The position numbers were made by a program, and so were the translations under genes. Shown piece by piece: positions 57,321 to 64,000 of a stretch of DNA of 64,000 nt; the stretch's first letter is position 1; each line of letters begins with the position of its first letter. A model generated the notes under the pieces. That model was given only the letters and a program-made list of their open reading frames with translations. It ran no database searches and was not told the origin of the DNA. This DNA comes from an uncultured Paracoccaceae bacterium (GTDB lineage: Bacteria > Pseudomonadota > Alphaproteobacteria > Rhodobacterales > Rhodobacteraceae): assembly GCA_937916485.1 (NCBI GenBank), contig CALFSV010000119.1:4148-68147 (forward strand). The letters run 5' to 3'.

Positions 57321-58016
57321 CTAGCCTCCGGTCATTTTGGACAACATGACACCGCAATCGTGGCGCGGCCTCGCGGACAGGAAACCGGGTTCGCCCGGAA
57401 AAACAAACTCGACCGGGCGGCCGTCGGTTTCAAAGACGTCACTCGGCGTTGTGACGGTGCGGATACCTGACAGAAAGGTGCGCCAGTCGCGGTTGATGTA
57501 TTCATTCCCCTCGACCCGCCACAACTCAACCCCGGAGGGGTCCGAGGCGACTACCTCGAAAAAGGTTTCCTCGAGTTGGATACCGTCGATGGTGACCGTG
57601 ACGCCTGTCAGCGCATCAGAGCCTGTATAGACCGTCACGCCAAAGGGGTCCGAGATGGTGCTGAATTCAAAGGTATCTTGTCCGGTCTCTGTCAGTTCCG
57701 TAAAAGACGCGGGATCGGGGGCACCGGGTGCCAATCTGTCGGTCGACCCAGACAGGAAATGGTTGCTTTCGATCCACTGGGTTTCGGCGTCGATAATGCC
57801 TGCGTAGACAACCTGCTCTTCATCCAGGTCGATGCGACGCTGGTATCCTTCGGGGTCGCCTTGGCATGTAAACAGATGGCTGACACTGCAGCCCCGTCTT
57901 TGGATGGTGACATAGGCTGTGCAGCCAGCAGGCAGCGCAATGGTATCTGGCTGACCCGTGCTTTGCGCTGCGGCGGGGTTTGCCAGAAGGCATGCCATGG
58001 CAAGCGGCCGGATCAT
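57321..58016 (-). CDS. Secreted hypothetical protein, tandem paralogue 2
   Basis: The 231-residue product has a signal peptide (PLAMACLLANPAAAQ). It shares with paralogue 3 'GC.AYVT.Q', 'C.VSH.FTC', 'AETQWIES', 'SFTELTE', 'ALTGVTVTIDGIQLEET', 'NRDWRTFLSG' and 'PVEFVFPGEPGFLS', and is the closer pair of the three. Its start overlaps the stop of paralogue 1 by 4 bases and its stop is 3 bases before paralogue 3, so the three are translated together. Confidence 0.75.
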   Translation of the reverse strand: MIRPLAMACLLANPAAAQSTGQPDTIALPAGCTAYVTIQRRGCSVSHLFTCQGDPEGYQRRIDLDEEQVVYAGIIDAETQWIESNHFLSGSTDRLAPGAPDPASFTELTETGQDTFEFSTISDPFGVTVYTGSDALTGVTVTIDGIQLEETFFEVVASDPSGVELWRVEGNEYINRDWRTFLSGIRTVTTPSDVFETDGRPVEFVFPGEPGFLSARPRHDCGVMLSKMTGG

Positions 58017-58732
58017 TGTAGAAATCCGGACAGGACGGTGCTGCAGTCATAACGGGGTGAGGCGTTGAAAAAGCCGGGCTCGCCGGGGTAGATGAACTCG
58101 ACCGGGGTCGCATCCATGATCTGGTCAGGAGTGTCCTGGTTCCAGGTTTCGCCTAGAAAGAACAGCCTGTGGCTCGAGCTGATGAACTGACGACCCGCGC
58201 CGCGATAGCTGATCGTGCCATCGGGCAGCGTCACCTCGTAGGCGAATTCGGTGCGCAACAAGGGCTCGCCATCAATCACCACCTCCTCGCCGGTCAGGCT
58301 GTCATAGCCGCGGATCCGCTCGGCTGGTTCGCCCCGGTCATTGGTCACGGTAAAATCGTAGGTGTCATAGTCTTCAGCCAGAAGCACTGTGATGCTTTCG
58401 GGATCGGGCGCTGGCTGCACCATCGTTTCAACCGCCGGCGGCTGGGCAAAGTACGTCTCAAGCCACTGAAACTCTGCATCCACCTTGCGCACATTGAACG
58501 GACCGGCATCGGTAAACAGGGAAACCCACTGCTCTCCGGGCGCATCGGTCTCACAGGTCCAGACGTGGGTGACGAGGCAGGCACGGGATTGGACGGTCAA
58601 GACACCGCTGCACCCGGGCGGGGGGGCAAAACTGGTTTGTGCAAGGGCGGGACCGGCGCAGCACAACAGGACCGCTCCGGCGAGGTGCCGGAACGTCCAT
58701 CGTCTTGCCTTGGTGTGAGAGAGACCAAACAT
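58013..58732 (-). CDS. Secreted hypothetical protein, tandem paralogue 1
   Basis: ATG 58732 with AGGAAAGGA 9 or more bases upstream gives 239 residues with a signal peptide (HLAGAVLLCCAGPALAQ). It is the most diverged copy but keeps 'GC', 'TVQSRACLVTHVWTC', 'AEFQWLET', 'DSLTGEEVVIDGEPLLRTEF' (in parts: DSLTGEEVVIDG) and 'PVEFIYPGEPGFFNASPRYDC'. It follows gltD by about 100 bases. The signal and the shared Cys pattern point to a periplasmic or exported fold of unknown role. Confidence 0.75.
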   Translation of the reverse strand: MFGLSHTKARRWTFRHLAGAVLLCCAGPALAQTSFAPPPGCSGVLTVQSRACLVTHVWTCETDAPGEQWVSLFTDAGPFNVRKVDAEFQWLETYFAQPPAVETMVQPAPDPESITVLLAEDYDTYDFTVTNDRGEPAERIRGYDSLTGEEVVIDGEPLLRTEFAYEVTLPDGTISYRGAGRQFISSSHRLFFLGETWNQDTPDQIMDATPVEFIYPGEPGFFNASPRYDCSTVLSGFLQ

Positions 58733-58831
58733 CCGTTCCGATCCTTTCCTACACAAACAGCCACAACCCCGACACAAGCGTACAAGTGCCAACGAATTTC
58801 CCGAGTGCCTTGTCCCGGAATGCCCCGACCG

Positions 58832-60265
58832 TTATTCCGCCGCGACCATCGCGCTTTGACCAAGATAGGTCAGGATCGCGTCGGCCGAGTCGCGACCGTC
58901 ACGGATCGCCCAGACGACCAGCGATGCACCGCGGACGATGTCACCAGCCGCATAGACACCATCAAGGCTTGTCTTGCCGGTGGTGTAATCGGCCCGGATG
59001 GTGCCCCAGCGTGTCACTTCCAGCCCTTCGACACCCCAAAGCTTTGGCAGGTCCTCGGGTTCGAACCCTAGTGCCTTGACCACAAGGTCAGCCTCTTCGA
59101 GGTAGTCGGCCCCTTCGATCAGTTCGGGGCTGCGGCGACCGGTGGCATCGGGAGCGCCAAGGCGCATACGCGATACGGTCACACCGCTTACGGTGTCGCC
59201 TTGGAACCCTTTGGGGGCTGTCAGCCAGACGAATTCCACGCCCTCTTCCTCGGCGTTGGCGACCTCGCGTTGCGAGCCCGGCATGTTCTCTTTGTCACGA
59301 CGGTACAGGCATTTGACGCTTGTCGCGCCTTGCCGGATCGCCGTGCGAACGCAGTCCATGGCCGTGTCGCCGCCACCGATGACAACAACACGCTTACCTT
59401 CGGCGTTCAGTGCACCGCTGTCAAATTCCTCGACATCATCGCCAAAGCTTTTGCGGTTGGAGGCTGTCAGATAGTCGATGGCCCGCACGATCCCTTCTGC
59501 GTCAGACCCCGGCGCAACAAGATCGCGGGACTTGTAGACGCCCGTTGCGATGAGGATGGCGTCATGTTTGCCCCGGATTGCGTCAAAGCTCAGATCCGTG
59601 CCGATGTCGCAGTTCATCACAAACTCGACCCCGCCCTGCTCGAGCTGGTCGATACGCTTCATCACGACATCCTTTTCGAGCTTGAAGCCCGGGATGCCGT
59701 AGGTCAGCAATCCGCCGGCCCTGTCGTAGCGGTCATAGACCGTGACCTGAACGCCTGCGCGGCGCAGAACGTCGGCTGCGGCGAGGCCACCTGGACCGGC
59801 GCCGATGATGCCAACCGATTCAGTCCGCTCTTTGTGGGGGACGATGGGTTTGACCCAACCCTGTTCCCAGGCGGTATCGGTGATGTATTTCTCGACCGAT
59901 CCAATGGTCACTGTGCCATGGCCCGATTGCTCAATAACACAGTTGCCCTCGCAAAGGCGGTCCTGTGGGCAGATGCGGCCACAAATCTCTGGGAAGGTGT
60001 TGGTCGCCTGGCTGACTTCGTAAGCCTCCTGAAGGCGGCCTTCGGCGGTCAGACGCAGCCAGTCAGGGATGTTGTTGTGCAAAGGGCAATGCGTCTGGCA
60101 GTAGGGAACGCCGCATTGCGAACAACGGCCTGCCTGCTCTGCCGCCTTGGCCAGCGCGTATTCGCCATAGATCTCGTCAAAGTCCTGACGACGAAGAACT
60201 GGTGGCCGCTTTTCGGGCATGTCCCGCGCGACATTGACGAATGTGAGCATCTTATTGTTGGCCAA
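58832..60265 (-). CDS. gltD: Glutamate synthase (NADPH) small subunit
   Basis: The 477-residue protein has N-terminal [4Fe-4S]-type Cys clusters (GRCSQCGVPYCQTHCPLHN; CGRICPQDRLCEGNCV), the FAD site 'VGIIGAGPGGLAAADVLRRAGVQVTVYDRYD' (in parts: GIIGAGPGGLAAADVLRR), the NADPH site 'RVVVIGGGDTAMDCVRTAIRQGA' (in parts: VVVIGGGDTAMDCVR) and 'DGVYAAGDIVRGASLVVWAIRDGR' (in parts: GVYAAGDIVRGASLVVWAI). It feeds electrons from NADPH to GltB. It is first of the glt group; the upstream 200 bases to uppP are the likely promoter region. Confidence 0.97.
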   Translation of the reverse strand: MANNKMLTFVNVARDMPEKRPPVLRRQDFDEIYGEYALAKAAEQAGRCSQCGVPYCQTHCPLHNNIPDWLRLTAEGRLQEAYEVSQATNTFPEICGRICPQDRLCEGNCVIEQSGHGTVTIGSVEKYITDTAWEQGWVKPIVPHKERTESVGIIGAGPGGLAAADVLRRAGVQVTVYDRYDRAGGLLTYGIPGFKLEKDVVMKRIDQLEQGGVEFVMNCDIGTDLSFDAIRGKHDAILIATGVYKSRDLVAPGSDAEGIVRAIDYLTASNRKSFGDDVEEFDSGALNAEGKRVVVIGGGDTAMDCVRTAIRQGATSVKCLYRRDKENMPGSQREVANAEEEGVEFVWLTAPKGFQGDTVSGVTVSRMRLGAPDATGRRSPELIEGADYLEEADLVVKALGFEPEDLPKLWGVEGLEVTRWGTIRADYTTGKTSLDGVYAAGDIVRGASLVVWAIRDGRDSADAILTYLGQSAMVAAE

Positions 60266-60484
60266 GACATATCCTCCGTTCCCGGTCAGAACGCCTCTTT
60301 AAGGCCCTCTGATAGAAATGAAAAGTCAGATATGCTGACCTAAATTGCCTTTGGCGGTACATTTTTTGTGCCAAGCCAGTCGCCATCCCCATAAATTAGG
60401 ACCGGTCTGGTACCTAATATCACCCTTCCGCTGTTGTACCAAAGGGTTAGGTTGACACCCACGAATCACCGAGGCGCCCGTGTT

Positions 60485-61288
60485 ATGACCATGTTTCAAC
60501 TCGTCCTCATTGCCCTCATTCAAGGGATCACCGAGTTTCTGCCCATCTCGTCCTCGGGCCATTTGATCCTGCTGCCCGGCCTGACCGGGATGGAGGATCA
60601 AGGGCAAGTCATCGACGTGGCGGCCCATGTGGGAACCCTCGCGGCGGTCATCCTGTTCTTCTGGTCGGACGTGCGGCTGGCCTTTTGGGGAACGTTTCGG
60701 TTGCTGCAGGGCAAGGTTGATACAAAGGGGGCGTTCCTCGCCCTGTGCCTGCTGATCGCGACGGTTCCAGTGATCATGGTCGGGCTGATCCTCAAGATCA
60801 CAGGGCTTGAGGACATGATGCGATCGGTCGCTGTGATCGGCTGGACCATGCTGATCTTTGGCCTCTTCCTTTATTGGGCGGACCAGACCGGCGCGACAGA
60901 ACGGCAGGCAGAGGGTTGGACGATGCGCCACGCCCTGATCATGGGCCTTTGGCAGGCTGTTGCCCTGATCCCCGGAACCTCGCGGTCAGGCATCACGATA
61001 ACGGCCGCCCGAATTCTTGGCTATGAACGTCAGGATGCGGCGCGACTGGCAATGCTCATGTCGATCCCGACCATCATCGCCTCTGCCGTACTGCTTGGCG
61101 CTGATGTGGTACGGACCGCGGATGCCGCCGCTGCACGGGACGGTGCAATCGTCGCCGGTATGAGTTTTGTCGCAGCCCTCGCCGCGCTGGGCATCATGAT
61201 GCGGCTTTTGCGGTCGGTCAGCTTTACGCCCTATGTGATCTACCGGGTGATCCTGGGGGTCGTGCTGCTTTGGATCGCCTACACTTAG
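60485..61288 (+). CDS. uppP: Undecaprenyl-diphosphatase
   Basis: ATG 60485 gives 267 residues, the normal BacA/UppP size; the frame back to 60434 is not family-like. Signatures are 'IQGITEFLPISSSGHLIL' with the (E/Q)GxTEFLPxSSxGH motif and 'IPGTSRSGITITAAR' with the PGxSRSG motif. About eight membrane segments. It recycles the lipid carrier for peptidoglycan and for the exopolysaccharide route at the start of this window. Confidence 0.95.
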   Translation: MTMFQLVLIALIQGITEFLPISSSGHLILLPGLTGMEDQGQVIDVAAHVGTLAAVILFFWSDVRLAFWGTFRLLQGKVDTKGAFLALCLLIATVPVIMVGLILKITGLEDMMRSVAVIGWTMLIFGLFLYWADQTGATERQAEGWTMRHALIMGLWQAVALIPGTSRSGITITAARILGYERQDAARLAMLMSIPTIIASAVLLGADVVRTADAAAARDGAIVAGMSFVAALAALGIMMRLLRSVSFTPYVIYRVILGVVLLWIAYT

Positions 61289-61297
61289 GCCGATAAG

Positions 61298-62278
61298 TCA
61301 GGTCTTGAGGTTGCTGGCCGAATTCTTGATGGCCGCGTATTGGCCAGATGGACGGAAGCGCCAAAGGTAATCGGGCAGAACAGCCTCCATCGCGACAGGC
61401 TCGATCCCCAGATCGGCCAGACCGCGGGCACCCGGTGACACCACATTGTCGACGGCAAGGTTGGCCACCTGGTCGCGGGTTACCGGACCCTTGATCAGGC
61501 CAAGGCTAAGGGCACGAACAACGCCAAAGGCGGCGGCCATGATCCGCGCTGCGAAGAACGGCACGTTCAGGATCAGGCGACGGCGTTGCACGATCTCAAG
61601 CATCAACTCCATCAGCCCACGAAAGCTGCGAACCTCTGGTCCGCCGAGCTCGTAGACGCCCGATGCAACATCGCCAGCAACGGCCTTCGCGGCAGCGGCG
61701 GCAACGTCGTCGACATAGACAGGCTGGAAAAGCGTGTCAGCACCGATCACCGGCAGGACAGGGCCCATCCGGGTCATACCAGCGAACCGGTTAAAGAATT
61801 GGTCTTCAGGCCCAAAGATGATGGACGGACGGAGGATAACGGCGTCAGGCATATGCGCCAAGACGCCAGCCTCGCCAGCGGCCTTGGTCCTTGCATAGGC
61901 GCTGGCACTGTCCGGGCTCGCCCCGATTGCAGAGATCTGGACCATGCGAGCCACGCCCTCTTGCGCAGCAAGCCGGGCAATACGGGTCGCACCTTCGGCC
62001 TGAACCGCATCAAACGTGTTCTTGCCCGCTTCATCGAGTACGCCGACACAGTTCACGACGGCATCCGCCCCTTCCATGACCGACAGCACGCTCGCGTCGT
62101 CGCGGATGTTGCAGAATACAGGTTCGACCTGGCCAACAGCGCCATAAGGGCGAACGAACATGGCCTCGTTGGGATTGCGCACAGCAACACGGATCCGCCA
62201 ACCCTGCTGGGCCAGACGCCGGGCAATATAGCGGCCGACAAAGCCTGACCCGCCGTAAATGGTGACCAGCTTGGACAT
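61298..62278 (-). CDS. NAD(P)H-binding protein, complex I NDUFA9-like
   Basis: The 326-residue atypical short-chain dehydrogenase starts with 'VTIYGGSGFVGRYIARRLAQQGWRIRVAVRNP' (in parts: IYGGSGFVGRYIARRLAQQG), then 'DAVVNCVGVL', 'YARTKAAGEAGV' (Y-x-x-x-K) and 'ILRPSIIFGPEDQFFNRFAGM' (in parts: LRPSIIFGPEDQFFNRF). This fits the NDUFA9/39-kDa subunit group, which in alphaproteobacteria associates with complex I. It converges with uppP. Confidence 0.9.
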   Translation of the reverse strand: MSKLVTIYGGSGFVGRYIARRLAQQGWRIRVAVRNPNEAMFVRPYGAVGQVEPVFCNIRDDASVLSVMEGADAVVNCVGVLDEAGKNTFDAVQAEGATRIARLAAQEGVARMVQISAIGASPDSASAYARTKAAGEAGVLAHMPDAVILRPSIIFGPEDQFFNRFAGMTRMGPVLPVIGADTLFQPVYVDDVAAAAAKAVAGDVASGVYELGGPEVRSFRGLMELMLEIVQRRRLILNVPFFAARIMAAAFGVVRALSLGLIKGPVTRDQVANLAVDNVVSPGARGLADLGIEPVAMEAVLPDYLWRFRPSGQYAAIKNSASNLKT

Positions 62279-62430
62279 GACGCTTTCCTCTCGCTCAAAG
62301 CACTATCCTGCGTTTACCTGCCCACCCCTTTGCAGACAAGGCGCAATCGGGTCGCAAGGCCGCGACCCCTCGTCTGCACCAGTCAATTGTGTGCTTTCGC
62401 AAGACTTGCACAAACCTTGCAGGAATCGCG

Positions 62431-62459
62431 TTGACAGCCTCTCAGCCCCGGCTTAAACG
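62431..62459 (+). promoter_or_regulatory. Promoter of the tRNA-Leu gene
   Basis: TTGACA (62431-62436), spacer of 17 bases, TAAACG (62454-62459). The tRNA begins 16 bases downstream. Confidence 0.6.
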
Positions 62460-62475
62460 ACGCTCCACACGGCCT

Positions 62476-62562
<87 letters not shown>

Positions 62563-62618
62563 CAAACCCCCGATATCTCGAAGAAAACATAAAGAAATCA
62601 GTGTTGTGATTTTTGATG

Positions 62619-62654
62619 GGACCGTTTTCGGGACCACTTAATGGACCGCTTTCG
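62619..62654 (+). repeat. Short direct repeats between tRNA-Leu and integrase
   Basis: GGACCGTTTTCG (62619-62630) and GGACCGCTTTCG (62643-62654) differ by one base and are 24 bp apart start to start. They could be integrase arm sites or excisionase-binding sites. Confidence 0.35.
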
Positions 62655-62735
62655 TCGTTTTCTCGCCTTGAGATGTCACGCTTCGACGCCTCAAACAGCT
62701 TGCAAGCTGTGATGATCCTGCGGACAGTGTCCAGC

Positions 62736-64000
62736 ATGGATGAGAGTGTGCCAAAGCTTCCCCGATACGTGTTTCGAAGGGCAAATGGGTCCTATCGATA
62801 CAAGAGAAACGTCCCGAAGGCGTTGGTCCAATACTTCGGTAAACGGACGCTGTATCGCCAGCTTGGGACTACCTATTCAGCGGCCATGAAAGAGTTCCCC
62901 TATGTCCACGCGCGGATTGAGTCGTTGTTCGCCTTAGAGCACAAGAAGACAGATCAAGAGCGGGCACTGGGGGTCATCAGGGGGAACTTGGGTGACGTTG
63001 TTGCAAACCATGTTCTTGCGGGGACAGTAGACGAGTACTCACAAGAAAGCTATGCCCTGAACGAGCTTGCTGAGAGCCTTGATGGAACACTCCCACATCG
63101 GGTGCTCGAGCAGATCTATCAGGGTGAGCTAAAGGAAGACCCAATCACCTTGAACAGGGTTCTCGACGACTACCTCCACTACAAGGCGGTGGACGGCGAA
63201 GACAATCACGACACGAAGTTGAGGGTGGAGCGCATTCGAAAGGAGATGACGCAACTCTACGGTCGCACAAAGATGAACGAGGTTCCGTTCCAGGAAGTGA
63301 CCCGACAGGACGCCAACGCGTTGAGGGATCTGTTGCTAACAAAGATGGCGCCCAACTCAGTGCAGCGGACTATCGGGGTCCTGAAGGCCGCAATCAATCA
63401 CACGATTATTGAACAGGGTCTGAACCCGAAAAACGTCTTTGCAAGCTTGCTGATCAAGGGCGCGGGTGCGAGCCGCACAGATAGACTTCCGATCACGGAT
63501 GACCAATTGACGGCCCTGCTTAAGCACGCAGGGAGTAGTCAAACAGCGACTACATTTCTGATCACTCTTGCCGATACAGGGGCGCGCCTAGGTGAGGTCT
63601 GTGGGTTGGAGGCGAAGGATGTCGACCTTGAGAACCGCATCCTGCACATTCGCCCCAACTCCTACCGAGGACTTAAGACAAAATCCTCCAACCGCAGAAT
63701 CCCCCTTTCCCCAAGAGCCACCAAGTTGCTCAAAGGGGCTTGCTCAGGCCTGGAGGACAACGCTCCAGTGTTTACGAAGTATGCCAGACCTCGGGGAAGT
63801 GATGCGGCCTCTGCCATGCTGATGAAGTGGCTCAGGGGGGTCATTGCGGACCCAAAGGTCACTGTCCACTCACTGAGGCATCGATTGAAAGACAAGCTGC
63901 GCAACACCGGCTGTCCGGAGGCACTTTCTAACGAGATCCTGGGTCACTCGCAGGGGACAACTGCCTCGAACTACGGATCAGGCTACGCGATCGAGGTCAT
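62736..64000 (+). CDS. Tyrosine-type site-specific integrase (partial at 3' end)
   Basis: The frame is open from ATG 62736 to the window edge (421 full codons); ATG 62712 is an alternative start. The N-terminal 'PRYVFRRANGSYRYKRNVPKAL' (in parts: RYVFRRANGSYRYKRNVPK) resembles DUF6538, then a core-binding domain (about 135-240) and the catalytic domain. All catalytic residues can be seen: Arg284 (DTGARLGEV), Lys near 314-316, His378 and Arg381 (HSLRHR), His404 (LGHS) and Tyr413 (SNYG), with the normal 9-residue His-Tyr spacing. Only the C-terminal end is missing. It is placed for integration at tRNA-Leu(CAG) and heads an element that continues past 64000. Confidence 0.9.
   Translation, partial: MDESVPKLPRYVFRRANGSYRYKRNVPKALVQYFGKRTLYRQLGTTYSAAMKEFPYVHARIESLFALEHKKTDQERALGVIRGNLGDVVANHVLAGTVDEYSQESYALNELAESLDGTLPHRVLEQIYQGELKEDPITLNRVLDDYLHYKAVDGEDNHDTKLRVERIRKEMTQLYGRTKMNEVPFQEVTRQDANALRDLLLTKMAPNSVQRTIGVLKAAINHTIIEQGLNPKNVFASLLIKGAGASRTDRLPITDDQLTALLKHAGSSQTATTFLITLADTGARLGEVCGLEAKDVDLENRILHIRPNSYRGLKTKSSNRRIPLSPRATKLLKGACSGLEDNAPVFTKYARPRGSDAASAMLMKWLRGVIADPKVTVHSLRHRLKDKLRNTGCPEALSNEILGHSQGTTASNYGSGYAIEV

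Overview
The window looks like chromosome of an alphaproteobacterium of the Rhodobacteraceae (Roseobacter-type). The grounds are high GC with G/C-ending codons, the petABC cytochrome bc1 operon, the gltB/gltD arrangement, a QueG plus glutathione-S-transferase neighbourhood, a Hint-domain protein, and a DUF6538-like integrase beside a tRNA-Leu gene. This is inference from gene content, not a database match.

Layout. 0-5 kb: the end of a response regulator, then an exopolysaccharide group (sugar transferase, small secreted protein, YjbH-like and YjbF-like outer-membrane export proteins) with a ClpP-like periplasmic protein on the other strand. 5-11.4 kb (minus strand): a complete dipeptide-type ABC transporter. 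11.9-16.6 kb: a complete branched-chain-amino-acid-type ABC transporter. 16.6-17.7 kb: a LacI-family repressor. 18-23.7 kb: an oxidoreductase, a GST, a third ABC transporter (SsuABC/THI5 type) and an alpha/beta hydrolase related to C-C hydrolases. 23.8-30 kb: an M24 'pita-bread' protein, E1alpha, E1beta, an E2-like lipoyl protein without the acyltransferase motif, and a semialdehyde-type dehydrogenase. 30-36.8 kb: HAD phosphatase, SorC regulator, a second LacI closely related to the first, an MFS exporter and a two-subunit molybdenum hydroxylase.

The 5-37 kb block reads as one large catabolic region. Near-identical GCAAnCGnTTGC operators lie just downstream of the predicted -10 boxes of the dpp-type operon, the liv-type operon and the oxidoreductase operon, and one overlaps the lacI promoter. 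The likely scheme is uptake by three importers, then oxidation, hydrolysis and dehydrogenation of an unknown substrate, possibly an N-heterocycle or amide, under LacI control. No substrate can be assigned from sequence alone.

37-62 kb is mostly core genome: petABC, thiBPQ behind a TPP riboswitch, aroC, two transporters, a PQQ-type sugar dehydrogenase, queG, a GST, mtgA, a Hint protein, gltB and gltD with three tandem secreted paralogues between them, uppP, and an NDUFA9-like protein. The window ends with tRNA-Leu(CAG) and a tyrosine integrase pointing out of the window, which marks the edge of an integrated element.

The main oddities are the shared LacI operators, the E2-like protein without catalytic His, the M24 protein with a metal-ligand Asp replaced by Cys, a gradient of third-codon-position bias across 23.8-30 kb, a DnaJ-type zinc-finger insertion in a transporter ATPase, and the secreted triplet inside the glt operon.
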